Positions 1-6,514 of a DNA stretch of 20,182 nt are shown here, one piece after another. Positions within the stretch are counted from its first letter, which is position 1. Every line of letters begins with the position of its first letter. The notes beneath the pieces were generated by a model. That model saw nothing but the letters and a program-made list of their open reading frames with translations, had not been told where the DNA came from and did no database searches. A program made the translations under genes and the position numbers. This stretch comes from Clostridiales bacterium (GTDB lineage: Bacteria > Bacillota > Clostridia > Christensenellales > Aristaeellaceae), in assembly GCA_019420065.1 (NCBI GenBank), contig JAHZHX010000014.1:1-20182 (forward strand). Reading direction: 5' to 3'.

Positions 1-322
1 TGCGCATGCCCTTGGGGAACAGCGGGCGCAGGGGGCGGTCGATCAGGCGGCAGGTCAGCGTGGCCTTTTCGGTCGGCCGGCCTTCGCGCTTGATGAAGCC
101 GCCGGGAATTTTACCCACGGCGTACTGCTTTTCTTCAAAATCAACCGCCAGCGGGAAGAAATCGACGCCCTCGCGCGGCGTATCAGACGCGCACACATTC
201 ACCAGCACGGCCGTGTCGCCCATGCGAACCAGCACGGAGCCGTCCGCCTGTTCGGCGTAATGGCCGAAGTTGAATGAAAGCGGGTAGCCCGCAAAGGTCG
301 TCGTGTAAGTTTTGTTTTCCAT
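1..322 (-). CDS. pnp: Polynucleotide phosphorylase, N-terminal part (cut by window edge)
   Basis: PNPase is a trimeric 3'-5' exoribonuclease that degrades RNA with inorganic phosphate in the cytoplasm. The visible 107 residues are the start of the first RNase PH-like domain. They include RMGDTAVLVNVCAS, then DFFPLAVDFEEKQYAVGKIP, then GGFIKREGRPTEK and RLIDRPLRPLFPKG; the last two segments form the conserved strand and phosphorolytic-site region of PNPases. The ATG at 322-320 is chosen because a GGAGGAGAG ribosome site lies just upstream. The gene follows rpsO by 129 bases, the classic rpsO-pnp order. The family is about 700 residues long, so most of the gene, including the second PH domain and the KH and S1 domains, is outside the window. 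Recognition is secure. Confidence 0.96.
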   Translation of the reverse strand, partial: MENKTYTTTFAGYPLSFNFGHYAEQADGSVLVRMGDTAVLVNVCASDTPREGVDFFPLAVDFEEKQYAVGKIPGGFIKREGRPTEKATLTCRLIDRPLRPLFPKGMR

Positions 323-352
323 TTAATTTTCTCTCCTCCACATCTTCTCATC

Positions 353-440
353 CAGGGTGCGGCGCACCTGCATCCGCATCCGTATACACAGAAGGCTAAC
401 GGGGATGGGCGCAAGATAACGCCCAAGCGTTCCGTTAGCC
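353..440 (-). promoter_or_regulatory. Hairpins in the rpsO-pnp intercistronic RNA
   Basis: A long imperfect hairpin has outer arms GGCTAACGG (394-402) and CCGTTAGCC (432-440) and an inner pair GGGCG/CGCCC (407-411 with 420-424). A second hairpin (CAGGGTGC, then GCACCTG; 353-370) lies between it and the pnp ribosome site. On the minus strand the large hairpin is followed by TTCTGTGTAT, not a T-run, so it is a poor intrinsic terminator. In Escherichia coli, RNase III cuts a stem in the equivalent RNA and PNPase then represses its own translation. A similar processing or control role here is inferred from position and shape only. Confidence 0.6.
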
Positions 441-451
441 TCATGTTGCGC

Positions 452-718
452 TTACTTGCGCAGACCCAGCTGAGCGACCAGCGTGCGGTAACGCTCGATG
501 TCGGTCTTTTTCAGGTACTCCAGCAGACCACGGCGCTGACCAACCATGAGCAGCAGCCCGCGGCGGCTGTGATGGTCCTTCTTGTTGAGCTTGAGATGCT
601 CATTGAGGTGATTGATGCGCGCGGTCAGCAGCGCAACCTGCACCTCGGGAGAACCGGTGTCGCCCTCGTGGCGGGCATAGGTCTGCATGATTTCAGCCTT
701 GTTGATCTTTTCGCTCAT
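452..718 (-). CDS. rpsO: 30S ribosomal protein S15
   Basis: S15 is a primary binding protein of the 30S subunit that nucleates the central domain of 16S rRNA. The 88-residue product has the usual length and the family signatures GDTGSPEVQVALLTARI (residues 20-36), HLKLNKKDHHSRRGLLLMV (residues 41-59) and QRRGLLEYLKK. A longer in-frame reading exists to 793, but the ATG at 718-716 is preceded by a strong AGGAGG at proper distance and gives the standard N-terminus MSEKINKAEI. The gene has its own promoter about 110 bases upstream and is followed by pnp. S15 commonly represses its own mRNA, and the structured leader here is compatible with that. Confidence 0.98.
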   Translation of the reverse strand: MSEKINKAEIMQTYARHEGDTGSPEVQVALLTARINHLNEHLKLNKKDHHSRRGLLLMVGQRRGLLEYLKKTDIERYRTLVAQLGLRK

Positions 719-824
719 TGGATTTTCCTCCTCTTGGGGGTGGCGCCCCGAATCAATCGCCGCGCACGCAGGAAGCCGTTGGAGCAGCGGCAAACCGCGC
801 AGACGGTTCTAATAAACCACGCCT
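719..824 (-). promoter_or_regulatory. Structured 5' leader of rpsO (candidate S15 autoregulatory RNA)
   Basis: The predicted transcript has roughly 105 untranslated bases, long for a small ribosomal gene. Read 5' to 3' on the minus strand, it can form GGTT/AACC around TATTAG, GCGG/CCGC around TTTG, and a strong GGGG-CGCCA-CCCC hairpin that ends a few bases before the AGGAGG site. Known S15 autoregulatory leaders in several phyla fold into stems or junctions next to the start site. I could not match this leader to a specific known class; the role is inferred. Confidence 0.45.
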
Positions 825-851
825 ACCATTGTATCATGGCCGGCGTGGTTT
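814..851. repeat. 10-bp perfect inverted repeat around the rpsO -10 box
   Basis: AAACCACGCC (814-823) and GGCGTGGTTT (842-851) are exact reverse complements separated by 18 bases. The loop contains the rpsO -10 element TACAAT, and the distal arm shares one base with the -35 box. Transcripts reading through from uraA would also form this hairpin, but only ATTAG follows, so it is a weak terminator at best. It may be an operator, a terminator for uraA, or both. Confidence 0.6.
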
Positions 852-856
852 GTAAA
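828..856 (-). promoter_or_regulatory. rpsO promoter
   Basis: On the minus strand TTTACA (856-851) and TACAAT (833-828) are separated by 17 bases, with TG one base before the -10 (extended -10). The predicted start of transcription is about 824-821. It lies downstream of the uraA stop, so rpsO-pnp can be expressed independently of uraA. Confidence 0.8.
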
Positions 857-894
857 CATGTGTTTTTGCTTTTTTTACCGGTTATTTCAAGGTT

Positions 895-2229
895 TTACTG
901 CGCCTGCTCCGCATTGCCGCGTTTGTTGAAGATTACGTTGACCAGGATGCCCACGATCAGGGCGGTAGCGATGGCGCTGATCTGGATGGCGCCGAAGTTG
1001 AGCGTCAGCCCGCCGATGCCGCATACCAGGATGGCAGCCACAACGAACAGGTTGCGGTTGTCGTTCAGGTCGATGGGCTGGATCATTTTCAGACCGCTGA
1101 CCGCGATGAAGCCGTACAGGGCGATGCACACGCCGCCGATGATGCAGGTGGGGATGGAGTTAACAAAGCATACGAAGGGATCAAAGAAGGAAAGCACGAT
1201 GCAGTAGAGGGCGGCGATGGCAATGGTGGAGATGGAGGCGTTGCCCGTGATGGCGATGCAGCCGACCGATTCGCCGTAGGTGGTGTTGGGGCAGCCGCCG
1301 AAGAAGGAACCGATGATGGAGCCTACGCCGTCGCCCAGCAGCGTGCGGTCCAGACCGGGATCGGTAATCAGGTCGCGGTTGATGATGGAACCCAGGTTCT
1401 TATGGTCGGCAATGTGCTCGGCCATGGCCACAAAGGCGATGGGGGCAAACAGGGCAAAGAGGCTGAACACGTCGCCGGCGCCGCTGAACTTGGAAGCGCC
1501 CTCCTTGAACATGCCGATAAAGGTGAATTCGGGAAGCTTGAAGAGCTGCATGTTATCAAAGGCTGCCAGGTTGACCAGCTGGATGTAGGTGCAGTTGGTG
1601 GCGCGGCCGATGAAGGTGAGCGCGAGCGAGATGACATACGCGCCCAGGATGCCGATGATGAAGGGGATCATGCGCATGCCCTTGCCGCCCTTGACGGAGG
1701 CATACACCGTGATGAAGAAGGCCAGCAGACCCACCAGGATATGCACCAGGTTGTAGGAGCCGGCAGCGGTGTTGTTCAGGTTATTGACGGCGCTGCCGCA
1801 CAGGGAAAGACCAATCAGCGCCACGGTGGGGCCGATGACCACGGGAGGCAGCAGGCGGTTCACCCAGGCGGAGCCGGTCTTTTTGATAATCAGGGCGACG
1901 ACAACGTACACAAGGCCGGCAAAAACCGCGCCCAGGAAGATGCCCAGATAGCCGAAGGCCACGGCGCTGCTCAGCGGCGCGATGAAGGCAAAGGAGCTGC
2001 CCAGGAAAACCGGGCTCTTTTTGCGGGTAGCAATAAAGAGGTAGAAAAGCGTGCCGAAGCCCGCGCCGCACAGCGCGGCAGGCTGGCTCATGTAGGTCGT
2101 TCCGCTGTTGCCGTTGACCAGGATGGGCACGAGCAGGGTGGCGGCCATGATGGCCAGCAGCTGCTGCAGGGCGTAGATCAGGTTTTTCTTGAGCGGCGGG
2201 TTCTGATGAATGTCGTAGACCAGTTTCAT
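895..2229 (-). CDS. uraA: Uracil permease (NCS2 family)
   Basis: This is a proton-coupled uracil importer in the cytoplasmic membrane. The 444-residue protein has about 14 hydrophobic segments and the NCS2 landmarks: FVAMAEHIADHKNLG, whose Glu matches the uracil-binding Glu of the first half-site in UraA, and GGCPNTTYGESVG, the NCS2 signature with the second conserved Glu; UraA proteins usually have GEN where this has GES. An in-frame ATG nine codons upstream was rejected because AGGAGGG lies six to seven bases before the ATG at 2229-2227. The long leader holds a PyrR binding element and terminator, which strongly supports a pyrimidine substrate over xanthine or urate. Bacillus calls the equivalent gene pyrP. 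It is a single-gene unit ending 39 bases before the rpsO -35 box. Confidence 0.93.
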   Translation of the reverse strand: MKLVYDIHQNPPLKKNLIYALQQLLAIMAATLLVPILVNGNSGTTYMSQPAALCGAGFGTLFYLFIATRKKSPVFLGSSFAFIAPLSSAVAFGYLGIFLGAVFAGLVYVVVALIIKKTGSAWVNRLLPPVVIGPTVALIGLSLCGSAVNNLNNTAAGSYNLVHILVGLLAFFITVYASVKGGKGMRMIPFIIGILGAYVISLALTFIGRATNCTYIQLVNLAAFDNMQLFKLPEFTFIGMFKEGASKFSGAGDVFSLFALFAPIAFVAMAEHIADHKNLGSIINRDLITDPGLDRTLLGDGVGSIIGSFFGGCPNTTYGESVGCIAITGNASISTIAIAALYCIVLSFFDPFVCFVNSIPTCIIGGVCIALYGFIAVSGLKMIQPIDLNDNRNLFVVAAILVCGIGGLTLNFGAIQISAIATALIVGILVNVIFNKRGNAEQAQ

Positions 2230-2274
2230 TGGTATTCCCTCCTGATAGTCAATCAACCCCTGCGCGCCTTTGCA

Positions 2275-2307
2275 AGAAAAAACGCCTTACCCGGGCAGGG
2301 TAAGGCG
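2275..2307 (-). terminator. Attenuator terminator in the uraA leader
   Basis: On the minus strand CGCCTTACCC pairs with GGGTAAGGCG (10 perfect pairs, five-base loop, arms 2283-2292 and 2298-2307) and is followed directly by TTTTTTCTT. It sits 46 bases before the uraA start codon and downstream of the PyrR binding element, so it is the decision point of transcription attenuation. Confidence 0.93.
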
Positions 2308-2333
2308 GTATACGCAAACAGCACATACCTAAG

Positions 2334-2368
2334 CAGCCTTCCCGGCCTCACTGGACCTGGTTAAAGGA
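2334..2368 (-). promoter_or_regulatory. PyrR-binding element (pyrimidine attenuator)
   Basis: The minus-strand RNA reads CCTTTAACCAGG, then TCCAGTGAGGCC, then GGGAAGG, closely matching the conserved PyrR binding loop TCCAGAGAGGCT with its following AAGG. In Bacillus, UMP-bound PyrR holds this anti-antiterminator hairpin so that the downstream terminator forms and the gene is shut off when pyrimidines are plentiful. The terminator at 2275-2307 is in the expected place. PyrR itself is not in the window. Confidence 0.88.
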
Positions 2369-2391
2369 CACGCATTGGATTGTCATAACGC

Positions 2392-2420
2392 AGGATAGCA
2401 TATTTGCGCGCGCTTGTCAA
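2392..2420 (-). promoter_or_regulatory. uraA promoter
   Basis: On the minus strand TTGACA (2420-2415) and TATCCT (2397-2392) are separated by 17 bases, with a TGC extension before the -10. Transcription would start near 2386, leaving a leader of about 155 bases that contains the complete PyrR element and attenuator. Confidence 0.85.
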
Positions 2421-2460
2421 CCGGAATTTTTATTTTGCGCCGTGAAAAATGGGGGAACGC

Positions 2461-2490
2461 TTGACAGGGTGGGCCCGCGGGCACTATAAT
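2461..2490 (+). promoter_or_regulatory. Promoter of the amidase-helicase-MATE cluster
   Basis: Both boxes match consensus exactly: TTGACA (2461-2466) and TATAAT (2485-2490), with an 18-base spacer that contains the palindrome GGGCCCGCGGGC. Transcription should start near 2496-2498, so the ATG at 2496 cannot be the usual start of the amidase gene. Confidence 0.9.
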
Positions 2491-2540
2491 AAAAAATGGC
2501 GTTTTGCCGCAAGTTCCCCAAGGAAAAGAGGATATTGTCC

Positions 2541-3881
2541 GTGAAGCACGATTTTCGTATGATTTTGTCGGCGGTATTTTGCCTGTTTTTCTGCTTTGGC
2601 TGTATGGACGCTCAGGCGGCCGGGGAGGAGCAGATACAGGTGGAGACACGGCCGCACGCCGCGCAATTTTCTTTTGCGCTTGCGGAGCAGGAGTACGTGT
2701 ACGTAAAATATACGGCCTCAAACGATTCAGGCGAAATGGTGCTGTATTCACAGGATGGCCATTTTACGGGAGAATGCTTTCTTCCGGGGACGGATCAGGA
2801 AGAAACGCTGCGGATTACGGTCTACACGCTCAAGGGCGGGCGGCTTTTGGACTATAATGGGCCGACGGCGGCAGATGAAAGCGAAAAAGCTCCTGCTGCC
2901 GGGCTGGACGAAACGGTGCGCGCGGCAGGCAGCGCCAGCAATGCGGTGTTTGCCATGGAGCTGGACGGCGTGCATTACAGCTTTGATTTGCCCGGGCGCG
3001 ACAGCGTGCGCCTGCGCTGTAAAAGCCCGCAGGAAATGCACAGCGTGCTTCTGTACGCGCAGGAGGGCTATCATTATGAGGGCGTGATGCCCATGCCGCT
3101 CACTTATGCCGAGGATCGGGTAACGGTGACGGTGCTGACGGCAAACAGCAACGCGCCGCTGCATCAGGAGATGTTTTATGCCCCGATGGCAGCCCCGGAG
3201 GTGACAGAGCGCAATGAAAACGGTCGGCTGAACGGCGTGCTGGTCTGCATCGACCCGGGGCATCAGCGCAAAACGCAGGTGGAAACGGTGCCGCTGGGGC
3301 CAAACTTCAAAAAGCAGTCCACTACCACAGTGGGCATGGCGCAGGGGATCATTTCCAACCGGCGCGAGGCCATTGTGGTGCTGGAGGTAGCAATGAAGCT
3401 GCGCAACGCGCTGCTGGCCGAGGGCGCCCAGGTTATCATGACCCGCGAGGAGCAGGATGTTTTTGTGGGCATGCTGGAGCGGGCAAACATCCCAAACGAG
3501 GCGGGAGCGGACTTTGTGCTGCGGCTGCACTGCAATTCGCGCGATGATGAAAATGTGCAGGGCATCCAGATTTACTGTCCCTATCAGTCCTCCTACGCCG
3601 CGGAGGTGACCGATGAGGATACCTACCGCGCCATGGGTTTTGCGCTGCTGGACGCCATGAAGGCTGCGACCGGGGCGATACGCGGCACTTGTACGCTCAA
3701 TAACAATTATGTGGGCAACAACTGGTCCAAGATGCCGTCTTTCCTGGTGGAAATGGGATACCTGACCAACCGCGAGGAGGATTTGAAGATGGCGACAGAG
3801 CATTATCAGCAGCTTTTGGCGCAGGGGATGACCGAGGGCGTCTATCAGCTTTCACTGATGCGCGGGCTGATAAAGGAATAA
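2541..3881 (+). CDS. Exported N-acetylmuramoyl-L-alanine amidase with duplicated N-terminal domain
   Basis: This zinc enzyme cleaves the bond between muramic acid and the peptide stem of peptidoglycan, outside the membrane. The GTG at 2541 is chosen: GAGG lies nine bases upstream, the result starts with a good signal peptide (basic start, hydrophobic residues 8-20, AQA near 24-26), and the in-frame ATG at 2496 sits at the transcription start. Length is then 446 residues. Residues 231-436 form an Amidase_3 domain with zinc ligands H241 (CIDPGH), E276 (RREAIVV) and H330 (LRLHCN) and catalytic E404 (LVEMGYLTN). Residues 42-96 and 145-200 look like two copies of one beta-rich unit, each starting [FY]SF.L and ending VT/VYT or VLT. 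I do not recognise that unit. No lipobox is evident. The helicase gene follows after 32 bases. Confidence 0.88.
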   Translation: MKHDFRMILSAVFCLFFCFGCMDAQAAGEEQIQVETRPHAAQFSFALAEQEYVYVKYTASNDSGEMVLYSQDGHFTGECFLPGTDQEETLRITVYTLKGGRLLDYNGPTAADESEKAPAAGLDETVRAAGSASNAVFAMELDGVHYSFDLPGRDSVRLRCKSPQEMHSVLLYAQEGYHYEGVMPMPLTYAEDRVTVTVLTANSNAPLHQEMFYAPMAAPEVTERNENGRLNGVLVCIDPGHQRKTQVETVPLGPNFKKQSTTTVGMAQGIISNRREAIVVLEVAMKLRNALLAEGAQVIMTREEQDVFVGMLERANIPNEAGADFVLRLHCNSRDDENVQGIQIYCPYQSSYAAEVTDEDTYRAMGFALLDAMKAATGAIRGTCTLNNNYVGNNWSKMPSFLVEMGYLTNREEDLKMATEHYQQLLAQGMTEGVYQLSLMRGLIKE

Positions 3882-3913
3882 ACCAAACAAGCAGAAAGAA
3901 AGGCAAAATATTC

Positions 3914-5095
3914 GTGTCAGAAACAGCAAAAGTACGTTTTGATTCACTGGACATTTCCAAAGAGGTTTTGCAGGCGGTGGCCCAAATGGGCTTTACCGAG
4001 GCTACGCCCGTGCAGGCACAGACCATTCCCGTCATGATGGCGGGCAGCGACGTGATTGCCATTGCGCCTACGGGCACGGGCAAAACCTGCGCCTTTGGCA
4101 TCCCGATGCTGGAGTATTTGCAGCTGAACGACGACGGCATTCAGGAACTGGTCATTGCGCCTACGCGCGAGCTGGCAGTGCAGATTGCCGGGGAGCTGAC
4201 CGCGCTTGCGCGCTATATCAAAGGCGTGCGCATCGCCACGCTGTACGGCGGGCAGCCCATCCCCAAGCAGATCCAGCAGCTCAGGCGCAAGCCGCAGATT
4301 GTGGTGGCAACGCCCGGGCGCATGCTGGACATGATGCAGCGCGGCCTGGCGCGGCTGGACGGTGTGCATACCATGGTCATTGACGAGGCGGACGAGATGC
4401 TTAAAATGGGCTTTGTCAAGGATGTAAAGCGCATCATCGAGGCTACGCCTTCGCAGCGGCAGCTGGTCATGTTCTCCGCGACCACCAATAACGACGTGAT
4501 GACCATCAGCTGGAAGTACCAGTACCAGCCGGTGGAAATCGTGATTGAAGCGGTGAATGAAAACCGGCCCAAGATTGCCCAGTATGTGATCGAGGCGGAT
4601 CGGAAAAACAAGGAAGAACGCCTGCTGTATCTGCTGGACGCGGATGAATATCATCGCGTGATGATCTTTACCAACACCAAATTCATGGCCGACCGTTTGT
4701 GTGCCAGCCTGCAAAAGAAAGGCTATGATGCGCAGTGCATCCATGGCGATATTCCCCAGGGCAAGCGCAACCAGACCATGGAGGCCTATAAAAAGGGCAA
4801 GTTCCCCATCCTGGTATGCACCGACGTGGCGGCGCGCGGCATTGACGTGTTTGATGTGGAAGCGGTCGTCAACTATGATCTGCCGCAGGAAAATGAGTAT
4901 TATACCCACCGCATCGGCCGCACGGGGCGCGCGAAGCGCCATGGCGTGGCGTTTACGCTGACGAGCTTTCAGGAGTCGGTTCGGCTGGATGAGATCCTGC
5001 GCTATTTGCAGGGGGATAAGCCGGAAAAGCTGGAGTTTGACGATATGGGGATTCTCCGCCATGCGGATGGCGCGCCCTTCTTTAAGAACGTATGA
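3914..5095 (+). CDS. DEAD-box ATP-dependent RNA helicase
   Basis: This enzyme unwinds RNA duplexes using ATP and probably acts in ribosome assembly or RNA decay. All motifs are present in the 393 residues: Q motif (ATPVQ, Q34), motif I APTGTGKT (51-58), Ia PTRELA (83-88), Ib TPGR (133-136), II DEAD (147-150), III SAT (168-170), V TDVAARGID (283-291) and VI HRIGRTGR (312-319). It stops soon after the second RecA domain, without the basic tail or RNA-binding domain of CshA or DbpA, so it is a minimal core enzyme. The start is a GTG behind a modest AAAGG site. Its TGA overlaps the MATE ATG (ATGA at 5092-5095), so the two are probably translationally coupled. The specific RNA target cannot be told. 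Confidence 0.94.
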   Translation: MSETAKVRFDSLDISKEVLQAVAQMGFTEATPVQAQTIPVMMAGSDVIAIAPTGTGKTCAFGIPMLEYLQLNDDGIQELVIAPTRELAVQIAGELTALARYIKGVRIATLYGGQPIPKQIQQLRRKPQIVVATPGRMLDMMQRGLARLDGVHTMVIDEADEMLKMGFVKDVKRIIEATPSQRQLVMFSATTNNDVMTISWKYQYQPVEIVIEAVNENRPKIAQYVIEADRKNKEERLLYLLDADEYHRVMIFTNTKFMADRLCASLQKKGYDAQCIHGDIPQGKRNQTMEAYKKGKFPILVCTDVAARGIDVFDVEAVVNYDLPQENEYYTHRIGRTGRAKRHGVAFTLTSFQESVRLDEILRYLQGDKPEKLEFDDMGILRHADGAPFFKNV

Positions 5096-6465
5096 AAAAG
5101 GACAAGCAGTATCTGCTTTTGCAGGAGAAAAACATTTACAAGGCGTTTGCCATTTTGGCAACGCCGGTCTTTTTATCCAATCTGCTCAAGTCTTTTCATG
5201 ATCTGGTGGATACCTACTTTATCGGCCAGATGGAGAATTCCGTCGTGGCGCAGGCGGGGATATCGGTCGCTTGGCCGGCGCTGAACATCCTGCTGTCCCT
5301 GGTCACGGGCTTGAGCGTGGCGGGTGTGGCGGTGATCAGCCAGTGCTGCGGCGCGGGGGATAAAGCCGGGGAGCGGCGCTATGCCGCCATGCTGCTGGAG
5401 CTGTGCTTTGCGCTGGGGGCGGCGCTCAATGTGCTGGTTTATTTTGTGTCCCCGGCCATGCTGCGGCTGATGGGCGTGGCAAACGATCCGGAGGTATACC
5501 GGCAGGCGCTGATCTATCTGCGTGTGCGGTCGTTCGAGATGCTGCCGTTCCTTACGTTTTCCGCGTTCCAGGCCATTCGCCAGGCGCATGGCGATACGGT
5601 ATCGCCGGTGGCGCTGTCCATCGTCGCGGTGCTGATTAACGTGGTGCTCACGGGCGTGTTTGTGCAGGTTTATCACATGGGCGTTTTCGGCGCGGCGCTG
5701 GCCACCATGATTGGGCAGGCGGCGGTCATGCCGGCGGCGCTGTGGCAGCTGTTTGGCAAGCGCGGGGAGCATATGCGCCTGCGCGAGGCGCAGTTCAACT
5801 GGCCGGATATGGGGCGGCTGTGCCGCATTGCCGCGCCCTCGGCATGCAGCCAGGCGCTTTCGTCGCTTGGCTTTCTGGTATTGCAGTCCGTTATCCTCAG
5901 CTATGGCGCGGTGGTGGCAGCGGCGTTCAGCATTGGCAACAAGGTATCCAACTTGCTTTTGATGCCGGTCATGGCGCTTGGCTCCGTGCTGGCGGCGTTC
6001 ATCGGGCAGAATGTAGGGGCCGCCAACAGTCTTCGCGCCCGAAAGGCGTATCAGGTCAGTCGGAATCTGGGCCTGCTGGTTTCGGTGATTGGCGCGCTGG
6101 CGATTTATCCCTTCCGACGGCAGATCCTGTCGCTTTTGACCAACAGCCAGGAGACGCTTGCGGTGGCTATGGAGTATATATTCTGGGTGCTGTCCACGCA
6201 GCCCGCCATGGCGATGTTCCAGAATTATCTGGGAGTCTTTAACGGTTCGGGCAACACGCGCTACTCCTTTGCCATGGCTGTGGTGCGTCTGTGGTGCGTG
6301 CGGCTGCCGCTGATTTATGTTTTCCAGCACTTTACCAATATCGGGCACAGCAGCGTATGGTATGCCATGGTTATCAGCAATATACTGCTTATTTTCCTGG
6401 GTATGCTGCTGCTGCGCCGGGTAAGCTTTGCGCCGGTGCTGCATGGCAAGACGGAAAATGCATAA
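5092..6465 (+). CDS. MATE-family multidrug/toxin exporter
   Basis: The 457-residue product has about 12 hydrophobic segments in two homologous halves, typical for cation-driven MATE exporters in the cytoplasmic membrane. Family features are the N-terminal ATPVFLSNLLKSFHDLVDTYF (helix 1, residues about 22-42), the following IGQMENSVVAQAGIS, the loop SQCCGAGDKAGERRYA, and FIGQNVGAANSLRARKA in the second half, the counterpart of the first-half loop. The start overlaps the helicase stop, and there is no strong ribosome site of its own, which suggests coupling. A bidirectional terminator follows six bases after the stop. The substrate is unknown; closest assignment is the DinF/NorM-like MATE group. 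Nothing ties it functionally to the helicase or amidase apart from co-transcription. Confidence 0.93.
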   Translation: MKKDKQYLLLQEKNIYKAFAILATPVFLSNLLKSFHDLVDTYFIGQMENSVVAQAGISVAWPALNILLSLVTGLSVAGVAVISQCCGAGDKAGERRYAAMLLELCFALGAALNVLVYFVSPAMLRLMGVANDPEVYRQALIYLRVRSFEMLPFLTFSAFQAIRQAHGDTVSPVALSIVAVLINVVLTGVFVQVYHMGVFGAALATMIGQAAVMPAALWQLFGKRGEHMRLREAQFNWPDMGRLCRIAAPSACSQALSSLGFLVLQSVILSYGAVVAAAFSIGNKVSNLLLMPVMALGSVLAAFIGQNVGAANSLRARKAYQVSRNLGLLVSVIGALAIYPFRRQILSLLTNSQETLAVAMEYIFWVLSTQPAMAMFQNYLGVFNGSGNTRYSFAMAVVRLWCVRLPLIYVFQHFTNIGHSSVWYAMVISNILLIFLGMLLLRRVSFAPVLHGKTENA

Positions 6466-6470
6466 ATAAA

Positions 6471-6504
6471 AAACCTCCGATCGGTAAGCACCGGTTGGAG
6501 GTTT
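6471..6504. terminator. Bidirectional terminator between MATE and SGNH genes
   Basis: AAACCTCC (6471-6478) pairs with GGAGGTTT (6497-6504), with an inner CGGT/ACCG pair. The plus strand continues TTTGTGTTTT and the minus strand TTTTTTATTTA, so the hairpin can end the converging transcripts from both sides. Confidence 0.85.
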
Positions 6505-6514
6505 GTGTTTTGAA

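Noticed and set aside
443..1207. A 254-codon plus-strand frame across rpsO and the end of uraA
   Set aside because: It spans two minus-strand genes and the rpsO promoter; it has no homology I recognise.
2559..2561. ATG at 2559 as the amidase start
   Set aside because: It would remove the basic N-terminal residues of the signal peptide, and the GAGG site fits the GTG at 2541 better.
3944..6444. Long minus-strand frames (405 and 423 codons) opposite the helicase and MATE genes
   Set aside because: They mirror strongly conserved plus-strand genes and have no motifs or start signals of their own.
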